Source of the DNA: an uncultured Bradyrhizobium sp.
Lineage (GTDB): Bacteria; Pseudomonadota; Alphaproteobacteria; Rhizobiales; Xanthobacteraceae
Direction: 5' to 3'
Assembly: GCF_947648125.1 (NCBI RefSeq)
Contig: NZ_CANSMR010000006.1
Span: forward strand, 1-64,000
DNA: 64,000 nt
Part shown: one piece after another, positions 39,462-49,001 of the stretch
Layout: each line of letters starts with the position of its first letter
Position numbering within the stretch: the stretch's first letter is position 1
The notes under the pieces: generated by a model
The model's database searches: none
What the model was told of the DNA's origin: nothing
The model's input: only the letters and a program-made list of their open reading frames with translations
Made by a program: the position numbers and the translations under genes

Positions 39462-39998
39462 ATGGTCACTTATCGTCGTAACTTCATTGCTGGAGGCAGC
39501 TTCTTCTTCACGGTCAACTTGGAGGACCGGCGGCGGCGATTGCTGACCGAGTACGTCGATCGCCTACGCGCCGCTTTTCGCGAAACGCGCGAACGGCATC
39601 CGTTCACGACCGAGGCGATCGTCGTTCTGCCCGACCACCTCCATGCGGTCTGGAGCTTGCCGGAAGGTGACACCGACTATGCGACGCGGTGGCGGCAAAT
39701 AAAGTCGGCGTTCTCGCGAAGCCTTCCGGCCGGCGAGATCGTTTCGACCAGCCGCGCTGCCAAACGAGAGCGCGGGATTTGGCAGCGCCGCTACTGGGAG
39801 CACACGATCCGGAACGAGGATGATTTCGCTCGTCACATTGACTACGTGCACATCAATCCCCTCAAGCACGGTTTGGTAAAACGAGTGAAGGATTGGCCGT
39901 ATTCGTCGTTCCATCGCATGGTCAACCTTGGCCTGTACCCTGAGGATTGGGCTGGTGACGGGGAGAGGGTGGATGGGGTATTCGGCGAGCGGTCTTGA
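39462..39998 (+). mobile_element. REP-associated tyrosine transposase (RAYT)
   Basis: An intact 178-residue single-strand transposase of the IS200/IS605-like Y1 HUH family. The HUH motif is PDHLHAVW (His59, His61); the likely catalytic Tyr is Tyr128 in DYVHINPLKHGLV, with conserved WQRRYWEHTIRNEDD before it. It would nick and rejoin REP hairpins as DNA. REP palindromes flank it in inverted orientation at 39410 and 40011, and a deleted copy follows at 40102-40291. The element lies between two convergent chromosomal genes, a typical site for such domesticated transposases. Confidence 0.92.
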
Positions 39999-40010
39999 TG
40001 CGGGTCCATG

Positions 40011-40042
40011 ATGGGTTTCGCTGCGCTCTACCCATCCTACGT
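40011..40042 (-). repeat. REP palindrome 2 (right of RAYT)
   Basis: GATGGGTTTCGCTGCGCTCT... to ...ACCCATCCTACG, the inverse of REP 1. It is part of a 59-bp stretch (39984-40042) repeated exactly at 40233-40291, which includes the last codons of the transposase gene. Confidence 0.82.
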
Positions 40043-40043
40043 T

Positions 40044-40098
40044 TTCGCCGGGTCCACGAACGCAAAAGCGCGGCCCAGGGCGCGCGGCGTGTTGATTT
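40044..40098. repeat. Degenerate copy of the flanking terminator
   Basis: CGCCGGGTCCACGAACGCAAAA then GCGCGGCCC...CGCGCGGCGTGTTGATTT aligns with 40298-40350 (CGCCGGGTCCCCGCACGCAAAA, then the terminator stem). The stem is corrupted, so it is probably no longer functional. It shows that REP and terminator sequence were duplicated together. Confidence 0.6.
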
Positions 40099-40101
40099 GG
40101 A

Positions 40102-40133
40102 CGTAGGATGGGTAGAGCGAAGCGAAACCCATC
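40102..40133 (+). repeat. REP palindrome 3
   Basis: CGTAGGATGGGTAGAGCGAA... to ...ACCCATC, same orientation as REP 1 with one base change (GAAGCG for GCAGCG). Confidence 0.8.
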
Positions 40134-40259
40134 GCTTCTTCGCTGCGATCGGCATGGTGACCCATCGTCGCGCTTTCATTGAATCCATCCCGCGGACTGG
40201 GCTGGCGATCGAACGAAATTGGATGGAATGTCCGGCGAGCGGTCTTGATGCGGGTCCAT

Positions 40260-40291
40260 GATGGGTTTCGCTGCGCTCTACCCATCCTACG
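40260..40291 (-). repeat. REP palindrome 4
   Basis: Identical to REP 2, and part of the 59-bp exact duplicate 40233-40291. Confidence 0.82.
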
Positions 40292-40311
40292 GTTTTCCGC
40301 CGGGTCCCCGC

Positions 40312-40350
40312 ACGCAAAAACGCCGCCCGGAATTGGGCGGCGTTTTGATT
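40312..40350 (-). terminator. Terminator of the class II aldolase gene (copy 2)
   Basis: An exact repeat of the terminator at 39367-39400. Read leftward from the aldolase gene, whose stop is at 40402, the stem GCCGCCC/GGGCGGC is followed by TTTTTGCG, so it can end that transcript. Confidence 0.8.
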
Positions 40351-40401
40351 CAGGTCGTGTAGAGGGTGTTGGCGGCTAGCTTACTCGAAGATTGTGAAAT
40401 T

Positions 40402-41181
40402 TCAATCACGGTAGCCGGGATTGACGCGGTCGAGCTTGCGCAGCAGCGGCGGCCAGACCAGCTGGGTCGAGCGCAGCTCGGCGCGATCGGGGTTCGACAG
40501 CAGCTCGGTGTTCTTGTCGATCGCGTGCTGGTCGACCGGATAGACGCTCCCGCCGAGCGCGCGGGTCGCCACCTGCATCGAGCAGGCGCGCTCCAGATGG
40601 TACATCCGCTCGAAGGCGGATGCGACCGAGCGGCCGACCGTCAGCGTGCCGTGATTGCGCAGCAGCATGTGGTTTTTGGTGCCGAGATCGCGCTGCAGGC
40701 GCGGGCGCTCGTCATGATCGAGCGCGATGCCTTCATAGTCGTGATAGGCGAGGTCGTGGGTAACGAGCTGCGCGGTCTGGTTCAGCGGCAGCAATCCATC
40801 GGGGCCGCTCGACACCGCGGTGCCGTCGACCGTGTGCAGATGGAGCACGCAGCCGGCGTCCTCGCGCACCTCGTGGATCGCCGAATGGATGGTGAAGCCG
40901 GCCGGGTTGATGCTGTAGTCGCTCTTCGAGAGCTGGTTGCCGTCGAGGTCGACCTTGACCAGGCTCGATGCGGTGATCTCGTCGAACATCAACCCGTACG
41001 GATTGATCAGGAAGTGATGCTCGGGTCCCGGCACGCGCGCTGAGATGTGGGTGTCGACCAGATCGTCCCAGCCATAGAGCGCGACCAGCCGGTAGCAGGC
41101 AGCCAGATTGATCCGCTGCTCCCATTCCGCCGCACTGATATCCGACGGCACTTCCTTCAGGCGCGCTTCCGCTGGCGACAT
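40402..41181 (-). CDS. Class II aldolase/adducin family protein
   Basis: 259 residues from ATG 41181, preferred because GGAG lies nine bases upstream; an ATG 15 bp earlier has none. Metal-ligand motifs of the family are present: LHLHTVDGTAV and LLRNHGTLTVG. The fold covers fuculose-phosphate-type aldolases, sugar epimerases and decarboxylases, so the substrate is open. It is cytoplasmic, soluble and alone on its transcript. Confidence 0.82.
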   Translation of the reverse strand: MSPAEARLKEVPSDISAAEWEQRINLAACYRLVALYGWDDLVDTHISARVPGPEHHFLINPYGLMFDEITASSLVKVDLDGNQLSKSDYSINPAGFTIHSAIHEVREDAGCVLHLHTVDGTAVSSGPDGLLPLNQTAQLVTHDLAYHDYEGIALDHDERPRLQRDLGTKNHMLLRNHGTLTVGRSVASAFERMYHLERACSMQVATRALGGSVYPVDQHAIDKNTELLSNPDRAELRSTQLVWPPLLRKLDRVNPGYRD

Positions 41182-41406
41182 GGCCGATTGCTCCATTGAT
41201 GACTGTTACTTGACGCGAGCCTAGCGTTGCGGCCCGACCTCAGCAAGGCAGCGTAACGGCGTGACAGACATGCCGGCATGCGGCCCACGATCCGAATGGC
41301 GACGGTCAGTGGGCAACCGCAGGATGGATATTCCAAGGCCGCGATCGGCGAGAGCATTTTCGGTTCTGATTGATGCGAACCGGCGTCTACTTCGTTCGAA
41401 AACGCC

Positions 41407-43056
41407 TTAGGGCGCCGGGATCGCGAGCAGGCTCGAGATGCTGCGGCCGCGGATATCGTAGACGCGGGCGAACACGACGTCGTCGCGCTTGATCTCGACC
41501 ATCACGGGGGCGGCCAGGCCCTTGCAGTAGAACTCGCCGAGCGTCATCGCGAAGTCGGCGGCATGGCTATCCCAGCCGATCGTGAAGTCGGGCCCGAGCG
41601 CGACCTGCGCGGGGCGCTGCGGTCCGCACACCGCGACCTTCCACTTGCGGTGCTGCGGCGGCACTTCCTGCCGCTCCGCCAGCTGCTCGCGCAGCCCGTC
41701 GGATGCCTGCTTCAGCGCCAGGCCCCAATAGTCCAGCATGAAGAAATTGTCGGCGGTCCGCACCGTGCCGGCAATGTGGTTGAAGTGCGTGTACTGGTAG
41801 GGATGCAGCCGGATCATTTCGCTGAGCGGCAGCAGCAGGCCGAACGCGAACACGGCGAGCGCCGCGGGCTGCCAGGCGCGGCGGTTCTCGCCGAGCCAGT
41901 CCATGCCGCGGGCGAAGGCGACGCCGCCAAGCACCGCCATCGGCGGGATCACGAAGATGAAGTGGCGGATGCCGTTGTAGAGCGCCGGCCGCTTCACCAT
42001 TGCGATCACCAGCGGCAGCGTCGCCGCCAGCGTCAGCATCAGCATGATCGACTTGCGCTTCGCCGTCACATCGATCCGCGACAGCGACGTGAAGGTGGCG
42101 ATGACGGCCGCGGTCAGCAGCACCAGCAGCACTTCGGGAAGCTGCAGCGCGAACAGCGTCGGCAAATAGGACCACGGCATGTCCGGCACCGAGACCAGCG
42201 CGCCGTCGAACATCTCCTTCCACGGCTTCTCGAAGAAGTGCGAGAAATAGGTCACCGCTTCCAGCGGATGGCCGGGCTCCATGATCGACCACGGCCAGAT
42301 CAGGCCCATCACGAGATAGCCGAGCGCGAGCCCCGGCAGCAGCACATAGACGACATGGGCAAAGCGATGGGTCGCCTCGCGCGGGCCCTGCTTGCGGAAT
42401 TCGGCGATCCAGAGCGGGATGAAGCCGACCACTGCGTAGATCAGGGCGAGCCCGCCAAGGACGCGGCAGCCGATCGACAGGCCGGCCCCTAAGCCCACGA
42501 TCAGGATCGTGCGCGGCGAGGGCGCCGGATACTCCTCGATCAGGCGGACGAGGCCCATGATCAGGACGATCATCGCCACGGCGAATGGCGCGTCCTTCGG
42601 GTTCATGAACATGTGGCCGTAGAAGGTCGGGCACAGCGCGAGCAGCAGCAGGGCCGCCAGTCCCGCCAGCGGGCCACCGACGCGGCGCGCCAGGCGCCAG
42701 GTCACGGCAAGCCCGATCACGCCGACGATCGCGCCAAGCAGTCGGCGCGTCTCGAACAATTCGAGCGGGATGACCTTGTGCAGCAGCGCCGCGGCCATAT
42801 CGAACCCGCCGCCGTACATATAGAGATTGGCGAACGAGAGCGCGCCGGTGTCCTTGAAACCGGACCCGTACATACGCAGCAACAAATCGGCGTATTCAGC
42901 GTGGGTGTAATCGTCCCAGCCCAGACCGTAATCGCGGAATGTGAGGCCGGCGACCACGGCGACCACGCCGAGGACGAGGAATGCGAGATCGTCGCAGGTC
43001 TTCTCCACCGAGCGCCGTGCAGGCGCCTCGAGGGCAGACGTCGTAATCGATGACAT
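41407..43056 (-). CDS. GT39/PMT-like polytopic glycosyltransferase
   Basis: 549 residues with about ten membrane segments. The first periplasmic loop holds DYGLGWDDYTHAEYADLLLR, an acidic motif placed where GT-C enzymes (ArnT, protein mannosyltransferases) bind the lipid-linked sugar donor. A soluble C-terminal domain (about residues 440-549) follows the last segment. It probably transfers a sugar from a polyprenyl phosphate to an envelope acceptor. No neighbouring polysaccharide genes give context. Confidence 0.72.
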   Translation of the reverse strand: MSSITTSALEAPARRSVEKTCDDLAFLVLGVVAVVAGLTFRDYGLGWDDYTHAEYADLLLRMYGSGFKDTGALSFANLYMYGGGFDMAAALLHKVIPLELFETRRLLGAIVGVIGLAVTWRLARRVGGPLAGLAALLLLALCPTFYGHMFMNPKDAPFAVAMIVLIMGLVRLIEEYPAPSPRTILIVGLGAGLSIGCRVLGGLALIYAVVGFIPLWIAEFRKQGPREATHRFAHVVYVLLPGLALGYLVMGLIWPWSIMEPGHPLEAVTYFSHFFEKPWKEMFDGALVSVPDMPWSYLPTLFALQLPEVLLVLLTAAVIATFTSLSRIDVTAKRKSIMLMLTLAATLPLVIAMVKRPALYNGIRHFIFVIPPMAVLGGVAFARGMDWLGENRRAWQPAALAVFAFGLLLPLSEMIRLHPYQYTHFNHIAGTVRTADNFFMLDYWGLALKQASDGLREQLAERQEVPPQHRKWKVAVCGPQRPAQVALGPDFTIGWDSHAADFAMTLGEFYCKGLAAPVMVEIKRDDVVFARVYDIRGRSISSLLAIPAP

Positions 43057-43394
43057 AGCTAGTGATACCGGCGTGCCTGTGGCCCAGTTTGGCGCTTTAG
43101 GGCCTCATTCCCCGGCATCCATAGCGCAGTTCCGTTTCCAAGTAATTGGTAATTGTGGCGTAATTTCCCAGACGCATTGCAATATATTGGCAGCAATTCG
43201 TAGCCAGTAAATCTACGGGAGGCGGTTTCCTGACCGTGGCTGCAGCCGCGATCGAGAAGCGCATCAGGCCCTGTTAAGCGGGATTTTAGGGAACTCCGTC
43301 TACAATTGGCGGTTGGCGGTGTGGGCAATATGACGGTATCGTGGCGTTGGTGGCCGGCGCCGATTTTCGGTCGGATCTCCCGGGGGTTAGTTCG
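43057..43394. other. Intergenic region (about 340 bp), no gene seen
   Basis: The divergent promoter region between the GT39-like gene and the next gene. It is more AT-rich (AATTGGTAATTGTGG, CAATATATTGG near 43140-43190). CAATATATTG at 43182-43191 is a perfect palindrome and may be a MucR-like AT-rich site or a -10 region. Nothing firmer can be stated. Confidence 0.35.
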
Positions 43395-44288
43395 ATGATG
43401 GTTGGTCTGTTGGTCGTCGGCGTGGGCCTGGTTGTGGCGGGCTTGGCGGCGATCGGCTTGGGAATCCCCTACAAGGAATTCAGCGTCGGCGGCGCGTTGA
43501 TCACGACAGGCGTGACCGGCGTCTGCACCGGCGCGATCGTGCTGGCGCTCGCCGCCATCCTTCGGGAACTCCAGGTCATCGCCAGGCGGCTCGATCCCGT
43601 TGCCGCGGGCGCCCGGGCCGAGGTTCCGCTGCCGTCTGCAACTTCCCCGCGCAATGCCCCCGACGATCCTGTTTTCCCGCCGCCGCGTGAGCCAAAGGTT
43701 GCCGCGCCTCCGCCGCTGGCCCCGCCCGTCTCGCCATCCGCGTCCGCGGCGCCGCCGCCCTGGCACGACGAAATTTCCCCACGTGGCGCGTCAGGCGAGG
43801 CGCCGCCGCCGGTGCCGGGTGGAGCGCCCCCCGGGGGCGAAGCCGCGCCCAAGCGGCGCAACCTGTTGTTTTCGTCCTCGCGGAAGGAACGCGAGCGGGC
43901 CCAGAGCCGTACGGCCGAGCCGCTGACGCCGGATCTGCTGTCGCCGGAGCTGCGTCCTGATCCGGCCGCAGCGGCAGAGCCCGCACCGGCAACGTTCGAC
44001 GATGCCTGGCCGAAGGCCGGGCGGCCGCGGTCGGTCGATGTCGCGCCACGGCGCACGCCCCGGCGATCGACCTTCGGCGAGACCCAGTCAGCCGGCGCGG
44101 CACCGTCATCGGGCCACCCGCCGCCGCCCCAGGAGCAGCCGCCGGTGACCGTGCTCAAATCGGGCGTCGTCGACGGCATGGCCTATTCGCTGTATTCGGA
44201 CGGATCGATCGAGGCGCAGATGCCGGAGGGCATGATGCGGTTTGCCTCGATCGACGAGCTCAGGTCGCATCTGGAGCAGCGGCCCTAA
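43395..44288 (+). CDS. Two-TM membrane protein with proline-rich linker
   Basis: About 297 residues from ATG 43395 (or 43398), with GGGGG upstream. Two N-terminal membrane segments (about 3-22 and 29-52) are followed by a ~190-residue Pro/Ala/Arg-rich disordered region. A compact C-terminal motif (LKSGVVDGMAYSLYSDGSIE, EGMMRFASIDELRSHLEQ) ends the protein; this recurs, as I recall, in other Rhizobiales membrane proteins but has no assigned role. Probably an inner-membrane scaffold. Function unknown. Confidence 0.62.
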   Translation: MMVGLLVVGVGLVVAGLAAIGLGIPYKEFSVGGALITTGVTGVCTGAIVLALAAILRELQVIARRLDPVAAGARAEVPLPSATSPRNAPDDPVFPPPREPKVAAPPPLAPPVSPSASAAPPPWHDEISPRGASGEAPPPVPGGAPPGGEAAPKRRNLLFSSSRKERERAQSRTAEPLTPDLLSPELRPDPAAAAEPAPATFDDAWPKAGRPRSVDVAPRRTPRRSTFGETQSAGAAPSSGHPPPPQEQPPVTVLKSGVVDGMAYSLYSDGSIEAQMPEGMMRFASIDELRSHLEQRP

Positions 44289-44466
44289 GTCGGCGTCAAT
44301 ACTTGCGAGTGGCTGGTTCGAGGCCGGAAAAATACGGCCGTTCTTGTCAGATTTGCTGCAATCCGCTCATATTCGCAAAGTAGTACGCGATTCCATTGAT
44401 GTATTGCTGCACGTGGATACTGTCCGGTGGGCGCCGGGCCGTCGATAGCACGGGGAAGATTGAGCC

Positions 44467-44880
44467 ATGTCCGATACGTCAGGCAAAACGCCGGTCGAGC
44501 TGACCGCAAACATCGTTTCGGCCTATCTCAGCAACAATCCGACGCCGGCCTCGGATATTCCGAGCCTGATCAGCCAGGTCCACGCGGCGCTGCTGCGGGT
44601 GTCGAGCGGCCGCGCCGACACGCCGAGCGAGCCGGCCAAGCCGGCGGTGTCGATGAAGAAGTCGATCACGCCGGAATATCTGGTGTGTCTCGAGGACGGC
44701 AAGCGCTTCAAGTCGCTCAAGCGCCATCTGCGCACGCAATACAACATGACGCCGGAGCAATATCGCGACAAATGGGGCTTGCCGGCCGACTATCCGATGG
44801 TGGCGCCGAACTATGCGGTGGCGCGATCGCAGCTCGCCAAGAAAATGGGGCTTGGCCAGCAGGCGCGGAAGCGGAAGTAG
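44467..44880 (+). CDS. mucR: MucR/Ros family transcriptional regulator
   Basis: 137 residues. The N-terminal half (about 8-45) is the oligomerisation helix region; the C-terminal half is the Ros-type zinc-finger domain (YLVCLEDGKRFKSLKRHLRT, then PEQYRDKWGLPADYPM). Members bind AT-rich DNA in many promoters and behave like nucleoid proteins. Ligand positions read Cys74, Asp77 (usually Cys), His87, then Gln91/Tyr92 where Ros has His, so the zinc site looks incomplete, as reported for some Mesorhizobium homologues. The AT-rich upstream gap (44289-44466) would suit autoregulation. Confidence 0.88.
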   Translation: MSDTSGKTPVELTANIVSAYLSNNPTPASDIPSLISQVHAALLRVSSGRADTPSEPAKPAVSMKKSITPEYLVCLEDGKRFKSLKRHLRTQYNMTPEQYRDKWGLPADYPMVAPNYAVARSQLAKKMGLGQQARKRK

Positions 44881-44883
44881 AGG

Positions 44884-44985
44884 CTCAGAGCATTTTCGAG
44901 CGAAGTGGATACCGGTTCGCGTGAAGAAAATGCGTCAAACAAGAATCTGGAGCCCCGTTCCGATTCTATCGGAACGGAAATGGCT
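44884..44985 (+). repeat. Dispersed repeat, left of sufE (copy 1)
   Basis: AGAGCATTTTCGAGCGAAGT... continuing ACCGGTTCGCGTGAAGAAAATGCGTCAAAC, then a perfect 9-bp hairpin CCGTTCCGA-TTCTA-TCGGAACGG (44955-44977). An inverted, diverged copy lies on the other side of sufE at 45474-45550. From memory, this is one of the commonest intergenic repeats in Bradyrhizobium. It fills the gap between convergent mucR and sufE. Confidence 0.72.
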
Positions 44986-45414
44986 CTAGGCGGACGCCAG
45001 CGCCTCGCGGGCATCGTTGCGGATGCGATCGACCATCGAGCGGAGGCCGTTGGATCGCTGCGGCGTCAGATGGTCGCGGAAGCCGAACTCGTCGAACAGC
45101 GCAAGCGCATCGGTGGCCAGGATATCCTTCGGCGTGTGCCCGGAAAACAGCGTCAGCACGATCGCGACCAGGCCGCGCACGATGTGGGCGTCGCTGTCGC
45201 CGACATAGTTCAGGCGCGGTTCGCCCTTGGCATCGCGATCGATCCGCTTCGACAGCCAGACCTGGCTGACGCAACCCTGCACCTTGTTTTCGGCCGAGTG
45301 CTCCGCCTCCGACAACGGCTCCAGCGTGCGGCCGAGCTCGATGACATAGCGGTAACGGTCGTCCCACTCGTCCAGCAGCGCAAAATTGTCCCTGATTTCG
45401 TCGATCGTCGTCAT
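44986..45414 (-). CDS. sufE: SufE family sulfur-acceptor protein
   Basis: 142 residues, full family length. It accepts persulfide sulfur from the SufS desulfurase for Fe-S cluster building. The active Cys48 lies in NKVQGCVSQVW, matching the conserved loop, and the helical C-terminus (PQRSNGLRSMVDRIRNDA) is typical. The remaining suf genes are not in the window, so sufE is detached from its usual operon; dispersed repeats flank it on both sides. Confidence 0.92.
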   Translation of the reverse strand: MTTIDEIRDNFALLDEWDDRYRYVIELGRTLEPLSEAEHSAENKVQGCVSQVWLSKRIDRDAKGEPRLNYVGDSDAHIVRGLVAIVLTLFSGHTPKDILATDALALFDEFGFRDHLTPQRSNGLRSMVDRIRNDAREALASA

Positions 45415-45473
45415 CGTGGCCCGCGTCCTATTCTCAACGGCTTATATAGGAAGGCGGGCCGCGAAAGCGACGA

Positions 45474-45550
45474 AAATGGAACCGGTTCCCGGTTGTTTTG
45501 GCGCGTTTTCTGCACGCGAGCCGGCAGCCGCCTCACGCGAAAGCGCTCTA
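45474..45550 (-). repeat. Dispersed repeat, right of sufE (copy 2, inverted)
   Basis: Read on the minus strand: AGAGCGCTTTCGCGTGAGG... GCCGGCTCGCGTGCAGAAAACGCGCCAAAACAA, aligning along its length with 44884-44945. It has no terminal hairpin like copy 1. Confidence 0.65.
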
Positions 45551-45557
45551 TTGGCGC

Positions 45558-45935
45558 TTACGGCATCGGCGGCAGGCGGAATTCAATCATCTGATCGTCC
45601 GCCGTCAGCGTGTCGCGGGACGCGCCCGGATCGGTATCGTCCCTGCCGATCGAGCCGGTGTGGTCGGGCGGCTTCTTGTCGGTGATGATCTGGTAGAGCT
45701 TGCGCGCGCCATCGGTCGCGCGCTGGCCGATCGCGGTCGCGGCCTGGCCGCCGACTTCGCAGGCGGAAGGCTGGCGCTTGCAGAACTGACCCATGTCGTT
45801 GATCGTCGCGGTCGCAGCCGATACCGCGTCCGATGCGCTGATCTGCGGCGTCTTGTCCGCTTCAGGTGTTTTGTCTCTCGGCAGCAGCACGAGCACAAGC
45901 CCGAGCCAGAATGCCAAACGCAGCAGGAAGAACAT
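45558..45935 (-). CDS. DUF5330-type small membrane protein
   Basis: 125 residues from ATG 45935 (MFFLLRLAFWLGLVLVLLPR), with GGGA about seven bases upstream; the frame is open further upstream but without protein-like sequence. One N-terminal membrane segment is followed by a conserved soluble part with two Cys (FCKRQPSACEVG) and a C-terminal hydrophobic motif (MIEFRLPPMP). The Cys pair may form a disulfide if the domain is periplasmic. Function unknown. Confidence 0.65.
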   Translation of the reverse strand: MFFLLRLAFWLGLVLVLLPRDKTPEADKTPQISASDAVSAATATINDMGQFCKRQPSACEVGGQAATAIGQRATDGARKLYQIITDKKPPDHTGSIGRDDTDPGASRDTLTADDQMIEFRLPPMP

Positions 45936-46271
45936 GGCGCGATCCCGGTCGTCTATCTTGTCTTTTGCTTCTTGCGCGGTCGATGCCGCTCTTGCCCTCA
46001 CGGTTAGCATCGGTCGATAAATCGGAAGTATCTGCATTGAAGTAAATCCGCCGAAAAATCGCGGAAAATTCGCCTGAATTGATTCGCCGTAAATTTTCGA
46101 TTGATGGCCGCTGACGGGTGCCAAATCCGCAGGCTGCGCCGCGTCCACCATTTCGAAACCATAGATTGTCGCACCCGGAAACCAGCCGTTCACCATCCCC
46201 GACAAATGACCGGTGAATGACAGCGTCGCAGCCTCGCCAATGCACGGTGTTTGGCAGCAGGCCGCCCCGCC

Positions 46272-46286
46272 TTAGCGTTCGCTTAA
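46272..46286. promoter_or_regulatory. Near-consensus CtrA box before the histidine kinase gene
   Basis: TTAG-CGTTCGC-TTAA matches TTAA-N7-TTAA with one mismatch and lies about 85 bp before the kinase start. The rest of the 434-bp gap 45936-46369 shows no gene. Binding is unproven. Confidence 0.4.
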
Positions 46287-46369
46287 GTTCGCTCTGACAC
46301 GTTGGCCTGCAATCACAAAGGAGGCGTTCCGGCGCGTCTGTCTGACGATGAAGCCGAAGCGCGAGTGCT

Positions 46370-48173
<1,804 letters not shown>

Positions 48174-48181
<8 letters not shown>

Positions 48182-48941
48182 ACAGACTTTGGATGACGAC
48201 GAAACGCCGCGCCGTCGCCGCGGCGCCAAGGCAGTGGCCATCGCGGCCGAGGAGGAACGCGGCCTCGTCCTGCGCCTGCTGCTGCATAGTCCGAAGGATC
48301 TGGTTGCGGGCGTGCTGGCAACGTCTGCCATTGTTGCGATCCTGATCAATGCGCTGTTCTTGCAGGCTGGCCGTCATCCGTCGCCGATGTTCGGCGGTTC
48401 GGTGGTGACGCTGCCGCCGCCAGCCCCGGCTGCCGCGGCCACCAGCCCGCTGCCGCGCCCGCGTCCTGCCGAGGCCGCCGCCCGATCGGTCGAGCCCGCC
48501 ATCGTGGAGCCGACCAAGCCGGTCGACGTGAAGCCGGTGGAGACCAAGCCGGCCGAGTCCAGATCCGTTGAAGCCAAGCCGGTGGAGCCCAAATCGGTTG
48601 AAGCGAAGCCGGTCGATCCGATGGCCAGCCTGGTGATGAAGTCGACCGCCGCGCCGCCGGCCGCCGCATCGTCCCCTGCCGCCGCGCCGTCCGGCGTCAT
48701 TCGTCCGCCGGCGCCGATCCCGACACAGCATCTGAGCCCGGCCGGCAAGCGCATCGCAGCGGTCCAGCGTACGCTGACCGAATATGGCTACGGCCAGCTC
48801 AAGCCGACCGGCACGATCGGCGCCGATACCCAGCACGCGATCGCGAAATTCGAGCGCGCGCGCAAGCTGCCGGTGACCGGGCAGATGTCCGATCGCCTGG
48901 TGCGCGAGCTCAGCGCGATGATCGGGCATTCGATCGACTAG
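48174..48941 (+). CDS. Single-TM protein with PG-binding-1 domain
   Basis: 255 residues from a GTG that overlaps the kinase stop. A basic cytoplasmic N-terminus, one membrane segment (about 42-65, DLVAGVLATSAIVAILINAL), and a periplasmic Pro/Ala-rich linker with about six KPVE/KPVD-type repeats (residues ~115-150). It ends in a PG_binding_1 domain (AAVQRTLTEYGYGQLKPTGT, DTQHAIAKFERARKLPVTG) that should contact peptidoglycan. Its overlap with the kinase suggests a joint role in sensing or responding to the cell wall. Confidence 0.82.
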
Positions 48942-48954
48942 GTCTTGTCCTCTC

Positions 48955-48983
48955 GTCATGGCCGGGTGTCATCCGGCCATGAC
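48955..48983. repeat. Palindromic repeat between convergent genes
   Basis: GTCATGGCCGG-GTGTCAT-CCGGCCATGAC: an 11-bp perfect stem, a short relative of the repeat at 28385-28475. It lies between the convergent ends of the PG-binding and ankyrin genes and may act as a transcription or mRNA end. Confidence 0.7.
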
Positions 48984-49001
48984 GTCTCTCCCCGACCCCC
49001 G

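Larger units (their letters stand above)
40102..40291 (+). pseudogene. Internally deleted RAYT element (REP-to-REP remnant)
   Basis: REP 3 (40102-40133) is followed by the same leader and start region as the intact RAYT: ATG at 40154 reads MVTHRRAFIESI, against MVTYRRNFIAGG. The sequence then jumps to the RAYT 3' end (GACTGGGCTGGCGATCG..., GGCGAGCGGTCTTGATG) and closes with REP 4. Almost all of the transposase core is missing. It therefore looks like a non-autonomous derivative that the intact neighbour could mobilise. Confidence 0.8.

Noticed and set aside
39999-40401. Possible CRISPR array because of repeated 30-bp units
   Set aside because: Units alternate in orientation, spacing is irregular and they match REP palindromes of the RAYT; no cas genes.
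48481-48640. KPVE-type repeats as a tandem DNA repeat element
   Set aside because: They are an in-frame, codon-varied linker in the PG-binding protein, not a separate repeat.
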